Assembly (NCBI RefSeq): GCF_030867145.1 | Contig: NC_134419.1 | Span: 2,170,001-2,234,000 of the forward strand | Source: Opisthocomus hoazin | Lineage: Eukaryota; Chordata; Aves; Opisthocomiformes; Opisthocomidae | Direction of reading: 5' to 3' | Length of the DNA: 64,000 bases | Shown here: positions 27,801 to 36,138 of the stretch, piece by piece | Numbering within the stretch: position 1 is the stretch's first letter | Layout of the letters: each line of letters starts with the position of its first letter | Translations under genes and position numbers: made by a program | Notes under the pieces: model-generated | The model's input: the letters and a program-made list of their open reading frames with translations, nothing else | The model's database searches: none | Told to the model about the DNA's origin: nothing

Positions 27801-30800
27801 GCTGCACGACCGTTTCCAGCAGCATGCATTAATTTATTCGCTGACAGCAAAATACTTGGGGAAGATTATTTTTAGTTTTAGTCACGCCACTCCCAGAAAT
27901 AGCGAATTGAACCCCCAGCCCTTCAGCAAGCGTGCAGAGCTGGGTCTGCACCCATCTGCCAACGCCCCAAGCCTGGTCCCGGGGAAGAAGTTCGCATCTT
28001 TCGAGAAGATTTCAATATAGACTTTTTTGTACTGTCTCACAATACCCAAGTTTATTTTCATTTTCAACTGACACGAAAGCAGCCGGTTAAGCCACCAAAA
28101 AGCTCATCCAGGCTGACGTTTCGGACATGAGCTTGTCCTTGAAGCTGACGCTGCCTGCGAGAGGAGCACCCCACCTCGCCTGCACCCTGGGGTGGTAGGT
28201 CTGACGCCAGGTGCTGCTTTAAGGGAAGTAGAATCACAGCGTGTTTGGGGTTGGCAGGGACCTCTGTGGGTCACCCAGCCCAACCCCCTGCCCAAGCAGG
28301 GTCACCCAGAGCAGGCTGCACAGCACCATGTCCAGGCGGGGCTGGAATATCTGCAGAGAAGGAGACTCCACAGCCTCCCTGGGCAGCCTGGACCAGGGCT
28401 CCGTCACCCTCAGAGGGAAGAAGTTCTTCCTCATGTTCAGATGGAACTTCCTCTGCTTCAGTTTGTGCCCGTTGCCCCTTGTCCTGTCGCTGGGCACCAC
28501 TGGAAAGAGTCTGGCCCCATCCTTCTGACACCCACCCTGCAGATATTTGTAAGCATTTATAAGGTCCCCTAAGTACACCACCACCCAACCCCCAACGACA
28601 GGCACGCATGCACTTCAGAGCCCCATACGCATTTATTATTAATTGGCCCTTAGAACAAGATGCATCTTTAATGATTTCTATAGGTCCTACTTCAGAACCC
28701 CGATGTGTTTGTGGGGCTGTACAGAACCCTCCGGCAGCCCGAACGGATGGCAGAGGGCAGGCTGCGAACCCTGCCCGCAGCATCCCCGCTCCTCCCGTCC
28801 TCCTCGGCTCAACCCATCCCGATCCTCCCCGCGAGAAGATTTCCACACGTCCCACACGTGATGACACTAATCTCAAGTTGAGGTTTTAAGTTCCCTGCAA
28901 CACGTAGGTGGAGGATTTTTAGAGATTTTTTTTTCCCCTCCTCAATAACTCTCCTTAAAAAGCCAAAAACCCAAAAGAAACCAAAAAACCACACACACCA
29001 AAGTAATAATTTAAGTGCAAAGAAAGACATGCTAAAGCCAAAGAAGCTTCTGCCGGGCTGGGGCGGGTAAGGAATGGCTCCCAGATAACACAGGCTGCAA
29101 AGTATGATTTTCCAGGTCCTGGCACCTCACTGGTTTCAAACAATATTATCACTGCCAGCACTAATCCAGCGTAAATAGGGACTTGGCAGGGAATTGCCCC
29201 TTCCTACCTCTGCGGTGAAGCCCACGGGTGCGCAGGGGAGGAGATGGGGGCTTGGAGGACAGGGTAGGAGCTCCGTGCCTGTTCCTGAAGGATGGCCCCA
29301 AAGTCCCACGCCTCCCGCTCCTGGGACAGCACGCACAGCCTGGGCAGCCGTGCTGCCACTGGTAGCTGCCTGGTGAGCATCTACAAAATTCAAACATGCC
29401 TAAAACTGAACTGAAAATGAAGAAAAAAGAAAACAAGCCATTTTGTGAGGCTGTAAGTACAAAAACCCAGTAGCTATACCCACTGCAAGCCTTACTCTGT
29501 CATTCACGTAGGTCTAGCAAGAAAACCTTCAAAAGCCCCCAGGAAAAATCAGCCTGCAACAGAATTTCTATTAAAAACAAATAGCTGAGGCTATTCAATA
29601 GCTGGCAAGGCAAACAGGGCTGCACTTTGTCCTAGTGCATCGCCCATGAACGATGGACTCCACGAACAAACCAGCTGCGCACCAGCCAGGTCTTTGCCTT
29701 GCTCCCACTGAACCTGCCGAAACTCAAATATCCTGTCTGCTTGGAGTAAAACCAGCAAAAAATGGCTATATCAGACGAGCCCAGCAAGTGGGAACGCTAC
29801 CGTGGATCAGCTCTGCTCACAGCCTAAGCGGGGCAGCGGTCGGCATCACACCCCCGTCGGCTTCCCAAGGGCAGGAGGATCTTCAGCGGCTTTGAAGCCT
29901 CCCTCACTAGTGCAAGTTTTCGACATTTAAACAGTTGAAGGTTGCTGGTCTTGGGAGGAGCTCTGCCTTCCCCTCCTTTCCACATTTCCCTCCGCATAGC
30001 CCCCTCTCTGATCCCAGCTGCAGGTCAGGATTCCAGGCACTGGTGCTGGGTAAAGCACATTTTATATCGCCTACAGGTACAGGTATCAAACCCTTCCCTA
30101 AACGTCGGTGATCTCCACACCCAACCATGGTTTTCCACCTTTGACTGCCATAGACCATGTGATGAAGGTTCAAGAAGAACAGAATCCTGATTTAACCCGT
30201 AATTTTTTTCTGAAGCGTCTTTAGAATTTTAATAAGGCCAATGAATCACGCAGAAAGTTTCTGCCTTGGCAGGGAAACCCCAACTGCTGTGTCTGGGCAC
30301 CAGTTCGAGATGCCCAAGGGCACGCTTCAGACTGGGGCCCACTCCAAGGAGGCATTTTGCAGACCTGCATCACAAGCTGTTGTTGAGTTTTGCCATCTTT
30401 TCTATCCTTTCCACCCCCAGAAAACCCACCTGTTTGGGTTTTGCTTCAGCCACTACATCCCAGCGACGGCTTTAGGTGCAAGGCAAAAGCCAGGTTTTGC
30501 GGCCACGCTCGTAGCTTGGTTAAAGTCCTCAACGCCATCACTTCAGCCACCACGTTGGCACCGGGGGGGTTTTAAACATGCATGTACCGGCAGCCCCAGT
30601 CCAAAGCATCTCCCAAATTCGCAGAGTTTGGGTGGGGCCTTTTGCTTGGTGGTCGTTGGTTTTGACCTAGAGCCATTAATCCCTTCCTTAGCATGGAGAA
30701 ACATGGGCTAGAGCTGGAAAAAACCCACACCAGCTCAGCGGGAATGGTTTGGATGTCTCCAAAAACGGGGAACCCCTCACCCCCCTAGACTAGAGGTAGC

Positions 30801-33800
30801 CACTGCAACCTGTTCAGCCTCCTGACCTCAGGACCACTGTATAAATTAATTCAAAATTGACGGGGATGGTCTTTGGGTCCAGTTTTGCCAGCCCAGCTCC
30901 AACTCAGAGAGCACAGGACATCACTGAAAGCACCACAATGCCACATGGGAGCACGTCACGCTCCCCAGAGCGGCTCTGGGCTGCACACACTAACCACAGC
31001 CCCTGCTTCTGAACCCACAAAACCAAGAGCTAAAGCAGCTCCTTGCTGTTTTGGTTGCAAATGCTTCGCTTCCCGAACCCCTGTTTTCACATGCTTCCTT
31101 CTTGGCAGCTCAAAACCCTGGTCTTTGTGTGCAGGGAGCACCTGCGGGCAGGATCAGCCCTCGAAACACACCCCAAATAGGCTCATGCGCAGCTTTGAGT
31201 TTGAGAAGTGGTGCAGTGTCCCCAGCTCTAGGCTATGAGGGGTGCCAAGGCGCTGGCTCAGGCACAGAATGTTCAGGGTTGGCAGGGACCTCTGTGTGTC
31301 ACCCAGCCCAACCCCCTGCCCAAGCAGGGTCACCCAGAGCAGGCTGCACAGCACCGCGTCCAGGCGGGGCTGGAATATCTCCAGAGGAGACTCCACAGCC
31401 TCCCTGGGCAGCCTGGGCCAGGGCTCCATCACCCTCAGAGGGAAGAAGTTCTTCCTCATGTTCAGCTGGAACTTCCCATGCTCCAGTTTGTGCCCGTTGA
31501 CCCTTGTCCTGTTGCTGGGCACCAGTGAAAAGAGTCTGGCCCTGTCCTCCTGATACCCACCCTGAAGATATCTATACGCATTTATAAGGTCCCCTCCCCG
31601 TGCCGTGCAGGGCAGAACAGAAGGGTCAAACACAATCTCCCCTTGCATGCAAGAAAAAATGGTTTCCCCACCCATGTCAGGTCTGCTGGTTAGGCAGCTG
31701 TTCCAGCAGGTCTCAGAATGTCACAGGACACGGCCGGAGGTGCTCCTGCACGCCAAAGCCCTGAGCCTATTTGCAAGACCGAGCTTGCTCATGGGTTCCT
31801 GCTCCAACAAAGTATTGGAAAATACAGGTCCTAGTTTGGTGTCGTGGTCCTCATGTATCTTCTGGGATGGTTATGCCATCCATGCCTGAATGTTCATTGC
31901 CTCAAACCTGCTATTGGCTTCCTCAATGGAAAACCAAATGTTTCTACCAGGCCATTTCCTTGCTGAGTCACACGGCCAACACTAAGCATGTTCAAACACA
32001 CGATTCACTGAAATGAGACCACCTAAAATACAATAAAGCCAATTTCCTTGCCTAATCAAGAAAAAAGGCTTTTTTATGTGCCGTTAGATGACTCCAGTTC
32101 CAGTACTACCTGTTCAGCATGATGAAAACATAAGACCCAGAGACAACCATCTCTAAAAGATGATGCAAGGAAGTTTTTGCCATTTGGGATGTGACCAGTC
32201 ATCCATGGAAGTTCCCAGAGTGACCAAACTTCCCAGAAGCAGGTGCAAAAAAAGCCTGGAGAAGACGGTCGCTGAGAAATTTCCACTCTGGGAAAGTTTC
32301 TCCCCGGGAAACATCCGGTTTGGGCTCTGGAAAAACACAGGTACCACCTCCCGCAGAAGAAGAAATGACCTTCTCCAGCGCAACCACGGCTGCTCCCAGC
32401 AGCCACACGGTTATCTAATCTTTCTGAACATTGCAGAGCTTCTGGCTTGAGTCACACGTTGCAGCAGTGATTTCAAAACTTAATTAAGCTGCGTAAAATA
32501 CCTTCAGTACATTGGAGACGCAACAGATGGATTAAAAAAGGAGACAAACTTGTTCTTGTGCACGGATGTTTACCCTAACGACATGCCCAGCGCGTTTCCG
32601 AGTCCTGGCGAGTTACTGAACAACCAAAAGGAAGATCCAAAGACCTCTCATGTCTACGGCCACATGTGCAGAGACCTTCCCAGCACGCAGCAGGACCTTC
32701 CCAGCAACAGTTTTGGTCCCAGATCTAGTGCTGACATGCAAATTCAGTTTTGCCGCAGGTTATTTTCGTCGGTTCAGAGCTGGGCAGGGGGTTTAGGCCC
32801 CAACCCCTGCTTTCCACCTGTCTGAGCAAGGCCAAGCACAGCAGAACCATCCCCAGCACGGACGGCAAGCAATGGTAACGCTGGTGGATGCCACATCCCA
32901 CCGTGCCATGGAGATGGCCCACCACCCACTTCTGGTGGTTGAGACATCACGTGGCATGCGTTCAGTTCTCCTCCCAGCAAGGACTGGTTCTGTGAGACAG
33001 TGCCCACCCTTCGTTTTTTTGGATATTGTTGTGATTTTTAAGCATACAGTGAAAAATATGGGCTTTTTCTCCCCGTCTACCTGGAGAATGAGAAAATATT
33101 GGGTTCAGAACAGACTGGTACAAACCGCACGTCCCTCATCCTTCCCAAGGAGCCAAATTCCCTTGTTTCCAAAGAGGAGAATCCAACGAACATCAGCCGA
33201 GCCAGGTCTGTCCCGCGGGCTGTGGGTGGTGCTGGGTGGCCCCGTTCTCTGCACCCACGGGTGCAGGAGCTGCCTGCAGGCACAGCCCGGCTCCTGCCCG
33301 AGCCCCACCCTCACCTTCCAGCACAGCGCCCGGCCCTTCAGCGAATGAAATAATTGTAATAATAATAAAAACCCTGTAGCATGTTTACTGCGGGGAACTA
33401 CAGGTATTGCTCATGGCAGGGGGGTTGGATCCCGAGGATCTTTAAGGTCCCTTCCAACCCAAACCATTCCATGATTCAATGATTTTGTGCAGGTTTAAAA
33501 GTTTCGGATCAAATTCAGCTCAGCGCATTCACAAACGTTCTGGTGTTAAGGTACAGCATCACTGCGAGGGGTCACTGTTTCCGTGGGATATCGGTCACTA
33601 AAGTTTTGCTCTTCCACAGAGTCAACTTCCAATTTAAAAATTCACCAAAAGCAGTAATTATTTCTTCTAATTTTCTTACATCTCTTCTAGGTGCCCGTAC
33701 TCATTAGCTTGTTGGGGAACAATGCGTTAAGCAGTTTAACAGGTAGTGGGGAAACTTTTTATGGCTAGTATTTTTATTTTTTTAAATGGAAGACTGGTTG

Positions 33801-35434
33801 GTGAAAGGCGATTCCGCCTCCGCCAGAGCCCGACCAGCCGGCTGCCCCAGCCCTGGCCGCCCTCCCCGGCGCGGGGCAGCACTCCCCGGGCATGTCACCA
33901 GCAAGGCAAAAATCCCCAAGGAGAAAAAACCCAAATAAACAAACAACCAAACAAAAAAACCCAGCCAGAACAAACCAAAAAACCCAACCGCCTTCCCCCC
34001 AGCCAGCCACGGAACCAGTTAAACACCCCAAACCAAGCAGGCCAACCTCAATTTATCTGCTTGGATTCCTCCGCGAACGCAGGCGCTTCGGGGAGAAGCC
34101 GCGGGGCCGACGTCTCGAAGATCACCCGCTCTCGCCCAGGCTGCGCGCCCGCTGCCCAGCGCCTCACGCCCGAGCCCGACGGCGCGGCCCGGAATTCAAA
34201 CCTCTTCCGTCTGCGACCATCGCCAACGTTAGGGCAGGGACAGGGGGCATTTCCGACGGGCAGCGACGTGCCTTCCCCTGCCGCCGAGGCAGCAAGAGCT
34301 CCCGGGGCCATTACAGCGCCCGAATTCCCAAGGGTAGGGAAAGGTTTCACGCCAACGGAGGAATTCTCGGTTCCACGGAGCCCGAGGCCTCCCGAGGCGC
34401 GTTTGCAGGGGGTGGTTTCGGGGGACGCAGCGGCCCGATTTCTGCCCGTCATCCGTGCCTGGTTGGCATGCAGAGCCCGGCGATGGACGCGGCCCCGCAC
34501 AGCCCCCGGCGCGGTGAGCCCTGTGGTCCCAGCCAAGGGGCCAGGGGACAAAAAATAAAGAACATTTTGATCTTGTTGGCCCTGAAGTATCTAGCCCGAT
34601 TAAAAAAAAAAAAACAAAATTCAAAGGTGTTCCTTTCCCTGCACCTTACTCCAGAAGGCATTTAAAAAAAATTAAAAAAAAAAAAAGCTTTACATATGGC
34701 CGAGACAAACGACATGGGTTAAAATTTCTGCAATGCCCAGGGGCTTTTCCCACGCACGATCAGTCGCACCGTCTCACATCGCTCCCTGAAGTGTCTTGTG
34801 CCTGCCTGGAGCCCATATTTCATTCCAATTCCCTTTTTCATTCCAACAAGCCTCAATCCATCACCCCCCCCCACCTTCCCCAGAGCCTGCATCTTCAAAC
34901 CAGCGACGCTGCCTGGCAGAAATCGCCTTCCGTCCAAACATCCTCGCTTCCCACCGAGAAGCCGCTCACCCCTACAGCCGCACCATCCCACCCATCATCG
35001 GGGGGCTCCGCAGCCCCCGCTCCGCGCGTGCCGACAACGCTCCCGTCCGTCCTCCGTGCAGCGAGAGCCGGTTTGCGAGCGGAGGATGGGACAACGCTTC
35101 GAGGACCCCCACGCCGAGCAGCCCGCTCTGCCGGGAAGCCGGGTGCTTGCACCCCCCGAGCTGCCCATGCAGGGCTGGAATTGCAAATAATCCGATGGGC
35201 TCGGTATCACCTCGCCATCCGCCAGCTTGCCGGCAGCGGGGAGGGTGCTTCGGTTCGATTCGGATTAGGGGGAGGATTTTATTTTTATTACTGTCATTAT
35301 TTTTTTTTTTTTTTTTTTTTTAAATGAGGATTCACACTCCTAGGTTCAGCGCATCCTCCTTCCTCCACCGTGGCTTTTTTCAACCTGCAGCGATCCCGAA
35401 AGGCACGCTCAGATCGTCACCTACCTTCCATCAT
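770..35434 (-). CDS. SGIP1: SGIP1, 5' part (twelve coding exons; gene continues below base 1)
   Basis: SH3GL-interacting endocytic adaptor 1, a muniscin related to FCHO1/2. Members bind membrane phospholipids with the N-terminal region, bind endophilin/intersectin-type SH3 proteins through a proline-rich middle, and bind Eps15/AP2 partners through a C-terminal mu-homology domain; SGIP1 is enriched in brain and slows CB1 receptor internalisation. Twelve coding exons (c1-c12) were read on the minus strand, starting MMEG, passing through [50 protein letters not shown] and [17 protein letters not shown], and ending in [12 protein letters not shown]. Every junction is in frame. All donors are GT except c5, which appears to be GC. 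The order and peptides match human SGIP1 as I remember it. The rest of the proline-rich region and the mu-homology domain lie outside the window. The minus-strand order downstream of PDE4B matches human synteny. Confidence 0.95.
863..910. repeat. A-rich low-complexity tract at the c12 acceptor
   Basis: Plus strand is aaaaataaaaaaataaaaaa-type sequence. On the transcribed strand it is a nearly unbroken U-rich run ending in the c12 acceptor CAG, so it serves as a very long polypyrimidine tract. Confidence 0.8.
1770..2105 (-). repeat. CR1 LINE 3' region
   Basis: Runs from 'ggggttggcagggccctctg' through 'gaatatctccagagaaggag' and 'gaagttcttcctcgggttca' to 'ggtcccctcgcagcctt'. It lies in the SGIP1 intron between c11 and c12, in the same orientation as the gene. 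It belongs to the same subfamily as the copies at 14206, 28231, 31262, 42432 and 50777. Confidence 0.9.
2326..2411 (-). CDS. SGIP1: SGIP1 coding exon c11
   Basis: An 86-nt exon with acceptor CCCCACAG and donor GTGGGT. It encodes (S)[12 protein letters not shown] followed by [16 protein letters not shown]. The human equivalent reads SKKPPDDTTALAP then [16 protein letters not shown]. The split serine codon (AG|C) joins exactly to c10. The local sequence is GC-rich, unlike the flanking intron. Confidence 0.95.
2906..3165 (-). repeat. CR1 LINE 3' region, older subfamily
   Basis: Begins 'tcatagaatcatagagcaga', continues 'gggttggaaaagacctttga' and ends near 'cttgaggccattcactccca'. The 'gaaatcatcaagtccaacca' wording marks a subfamily different from the one at 1770. 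It lies in the SGIP1 intron between c10 and c11. Confidence 0.88.
3503..4022 (-). repeat. CR1 LINE fragment next to SGIP1 c10
   Basis: Runs from 'tcatagaatcctagaatggt' to 'ctggaccgcagtggggtctc' on the minus strand and is alignable by eye with the plus-strand copy at 39058-39868. Its 5' truncation point is about 70 bp from the c10 donor site. Confidence 0.88.
4092..4143 (-). CDS. SGIP1: SGIP1 coding exon c10
   Basis: A 52-nt exon with acceptor GCCGCAG and donor GTCAGT. It encodes (S)[16 protein letters not shown](S), against human [18 protein letters not shown]. The basic-proline RPRRSTPTP stretch holds two T-P sites. The serine codons at both ends are split and resolve only when joined to c9 (A|GT) and c11 (AG|C), which confirms the boundaries. 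Confidence 0.94.
4549..4573 (-). CDS. SGIP1: SGIP1 coding exon c9 (25-nt microexon)
   Basis: Acceptor ATTCCAG, donor GTAAGTAT. Encodes GTIKRNLS and the first base of the next serine; human has GAIKRNLSS here. It is too short for ORF finders and was located by reading for the expected peptide with splice sites on both sides. Confidence 0.93.
5248..5259 (-). CDS. SGIP1: SGIP1 coding exon c8 (12-nt microexon RRSP)
   Basis: Acceptor GACCGCAG, exon CGGCGCAGCCCG, donor GTAAGC. It encodes RRSP in phase 0, matching the second half of human RKSPRRSPG. At 12 nt it can be skipped or included without changing frame, removing or adding one S-P site. Confidence 0.9.
5863..5874 (-). CDS. SGIP1: SGIP1 coding exon c7 (12-nt microexon RKSP)
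   Basis: Acceptor ATTCTTTTAG, exon AGGAAAAGTCCG, donor GTAAGA. It encodes RKSP in phase 0 and follows the LSPSPV end of c6, as in human SPVRKSPRRSP. A strong pyrimidine tract (a run of T on the transcribed strand near 5881-5900) precedes it. Confidence 0.92.
7150..7781 (+). repeat. CR1 LINE, 3' ORF2 end plus 3'UTR
   Basis: Starts near 'gctgccaagaaggccaatgg' and ends with attctgtg repeats. The frame reads [38 protein letters not shown] and [20 protein letters not shown], which is the C-terminal end of the CR1 reverse transcriptase and beyond. It is antisense to SGIP1. This copy is relatively intact and young-looking. Confidence 0.93.
8581..8778 (-). repeat. CR1 LINE 3' end with expanded terminal repeat
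   Basis: The CR1 body reads 'gaatggtttgggttggaagg' onward. Its 3' terminus (low-coordinate side) carries an 18-bp unit, agaatcgtggaatcctat, in three full copies at 8585-8638 and a partial fourth, instead of the usual short terminal motif. The body is truncated near 8778. Confidence 0.9.
9784..9950 (-). CDS. SGIP1: SGIP1 coding exon c6
   Basis: A 167-nt exon in phase 1 to 0, with donor GTGAGT. It encodes [35 protein letters not shown] and [19 protein letters not shown]. This is the acidic serine-rich stretch followed by the IKIKPLQ segment shared with FCHO proteins. The acceptor is taken as ACCAAAG because it is the first AG after the branch-like TTTAAC, and it keeps the frame with c5. Human has an additional STKG here, and the bird sequence still shows ACCAAAG upstream of the boundary. 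Confidence 0.9.
10745..10785. repeat. Simple repeat, TCA/TAA-rich
   Basis: The plus strand reads tattcatcatcatcataata followed by ataattaataaataaaaa. It is a short imperfect trinucleotide microsatellite in the c5-c6 intron. Confidence 0.75.
10865..10916 (-). CDS. SGIP1: SGIP1 coding exon c5 (apparent GC donor)
   Basis: A 52-nt exon with acceptor TTCAG. It encodes [18 protein letters not shown] and ends in phase 1 (CCA G). The expected donor reads CAG|GCTATA, so the dinucleotide is GC rather than GT. Reading on gives an open frame to a GT-AAGA at 10821-10820, but that site ends in phase 2 and fits none of the c6 acceptors in frame. The conserved peptide ends where human exon homology stops. 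Confidence 0.85.
11419..11475 (-). CDS. SGIP1: SGIP1 coding exon c4
   Basis: A 57-nt phase 0/0 exon encoding [19 protein letters not shown], with donor GTAAGT. The acceptor TTGCAGAAG is a NAGNAG tandem, so use of the second AG would drop one lysine. Human has [19 protein letters not shown]. This is a near-invariant core of the N-terminal membrane-binding module. Confidence 0.95.
12406..12481 (-). pseudogene. SGIP1: Decayed or poison alternative exon of SGIP1
   Basis: Lies between c4 and c3, where human SGIP1 has a segment reading QPSPHEPPYNSK...EGGKKV (from memory). The minus strand here begins CAGCCCTCATCCCAATGAGC and ends AAAGTG followed by donor GTAAGG. Ignoring one extra A in CCAATGAG, it reads QPSSHEPP... 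and ends in V in phase 0, in 25 codons. As it stands, the frame meets TGA after five codons. The acceptor is also shifted: no AG precedes the CAG, so the nearest usable acceptor is CCAG itself, giving 73 nt. It is either a dead exon, a poison exon, or an intact exon with a single-base assembly error. Confidence 0.7.
13858..13882 (-). CDS. SGIP1: SGIP1 coding exon c3 (25 nt)
   Basis: Acceptor TTTGCAG, donor GTAAGT. Encodes (T)GSPDRDGI, identical to human over the segment. The split threonine codon (AC|G) joins to c2. Confidence 0.93.
14206..15185 (-). repeat. CR1 LINE, longest copy, including reverse-transcriptase remnant
   Basis: Runs from 'cacagaatccaagaacatta' to 'ctgagggacaccactagtta'. 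Minus-strand frames give [20 protein letters not shown] and FADDTKLGG, the RT catalytic FADD motif with its SGVPQGS-type neighbour. After a frame change it continues with [18 protein letters not shown] and onward. Frameshifts and stops make it non-functional. It lies in the SGIP1 c2-c3 intron, in the same orientation as the gene. Confidence 0.94.
17289..17352 (-). CDS. SGIP1: SGIP1 coding exon c2
   Basis: A 64-nt exon with acceptor TCCCCAG and donor GTAAGT. It encodes (G)[20 protein letters not shown](T), a strongly basic segment identical to human and expected to bind acidic phospholipids. It joins c1 (ATG ATG GAA G|GA) and c3 (AC|G) in frame. Confidence 0.96.
23474..23592 (-). repeat. CR1 LINE 3' end, older subfamily
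   Basis: Starts 'tcatagaatcattttggttg', continues 'gaagatcatcgagtccaacc' and ends near 'aagtgccacatctacacat'. Same subfamily type as 2906. Confidence 0.87.
28231..28572 (-). repeat. CR1 LINE 3' region
   Basis: Runs from 'gaatcacagcgtgtttgggg' through 'gaatatctgcagagaaggag' to 'ttataaggtcccct'. Same subfamily and truncation style as 1770 and 31262. Confidence 0.9.
31262..31595 (-). repeat. CR1 LINE 3' region
   Basis: Runs from 'cacagaatgttcagggttgg' to 'gcatttataaggtcccctcc'. A three-base deletion relative to its relatives occurs at 'ctccagaggagactccacag'. Confidence 0.9.
33398..33490 (+). repeat. CR1 LINE 3' end, short copy
   Basis: Contains 'catggcaggggggttggatc' and 'ggtcccttccaacccaaacc', followed by a degenerate attccatgattcaatgat tail. 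Antisense to SGIP1. Confidence 0.85.
35300..35321. repeat. Poly(T) run
   Basis: About 22 consecutive T on the plus strand, ~100 bp downstream (in the SGIP1 sense) of the first coding exon's donor. Confidence 0.9.
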
Positions 35435-35469
35435 GGTGGCAGAATTGCATTCCTCAATTTCCAAGGAGC
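35425..35469 (-). CDS. SGIP1: SGIP1 coding exon c1 (start codon) with 5'UTR
   Basis: A 45-nt exon. The last 10 nt code for MMEG, starting at 35434 in an ideal Kozak context (GCCACCATGATGG). The donor reads G|GTAGGT. The first 35 nt are untranslated, after acceptor TATTTTTTCAG. MMEG joined to c2 reproduces the known [11 protein letters not shown] start of SGIP1. Two adjacent ATGs are conserved with human. Confidence 0.94.
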
Positions 35470-35586
35470 CTGAAAAAATACAGGAGAATACGATCCCGGT
35501 TACCAGACGCTCAACGCCAGCCCTCAAAAAAACCAAACGCCTCCGGTCCCCCGGCTCGCTCAGCTGCCGGAATAACGAGGAGAAAA

Positions 35587-35609
35587 AATAATAATAATAA
35601 TAATAATAA
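35587..35609. repeat. (ATA)n microsatellite
   Basis: Seven or eight ATA trinucleotides, upstream of the SGIP1 start exon within the CpG-rich region. Confidence 0.9.
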
Positions 35610-36130
35610 GGGCTGAGGCTACGGGCAGGCCATGGATGCTGCTGTGCCTGTATCACCTCCCGGAGCACCGGAGGATGCTGAGAGAAAGGGAGGGCGAGCC
35701 AGCCGCGCAGCCGCTCCCTCCCACCCCGCACCTCGTCACATGCGCGCTCGCTCCCGACACAACCCCCCCCTCGGGAACACACCAACCTATTTCCTTTTTT
35801 TTTTCCCCCACCCCCGTCTCTCCTTTTTCCCTCCCCACTTTCACCAAGAGCATCACCCCTCTCCATACCTCGTGACGCGCTTCCCCTCCCTCTAATCCTA
35901 TCGCAGCGGCCGGGGGAGCCAGATTAATTACCGGGAGCTGTCATTAGGAGCGTGCGGGGAGACCGGCTGGGAAATGGGGGGGGGGAAATAATAAATCCAG
36001 CCTGGATCAGACAGCGGACCTCGCTCCGGCAGCGCCGGGCGTGAGGTTCGGCGAGCGGGAGGGCTGCCAGCTTGGGTGCCGGGCCCTCCTCGCCTCTCCC
36101 GCAGCCGTTCGGGAGAGAAATCCATCGGGC

Positions 36131-36138
36131 TGACGTCA
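36131..36138. promoter_or_regulatory. Full CRE palindrome TGACGTCA
   Basis: A perfect eight-base cAMP-response element in the CpG-rich block ~0.7 kb upstream of the SGIP1 start codon, flanked by GC-rich sequence. CREB/ATF proteins bind such sites, and unmethylated CpG-island CREs are the usual functional class. The start site is unknown, so its promoter position is inferred. Confidence 0.55.

Larger units (their letters stand above)
17353..35424 (-). other. SGIP1: SGIP1 first coding intron (18 kb)
   Basis: No coding exon was recognised on either strand. Four CR1 pieces occur (23474, 28231, 31262, 33398). Open frames such as 17822-18169 and the Gln-rich 18253-18441 on the plus strand have no flanking splice sites or recognised homology. 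The last 1.4 kb, from about 34.05 kb, is CpG-rich and belongs to the promoter-proximal island. Confidence 0.75.
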
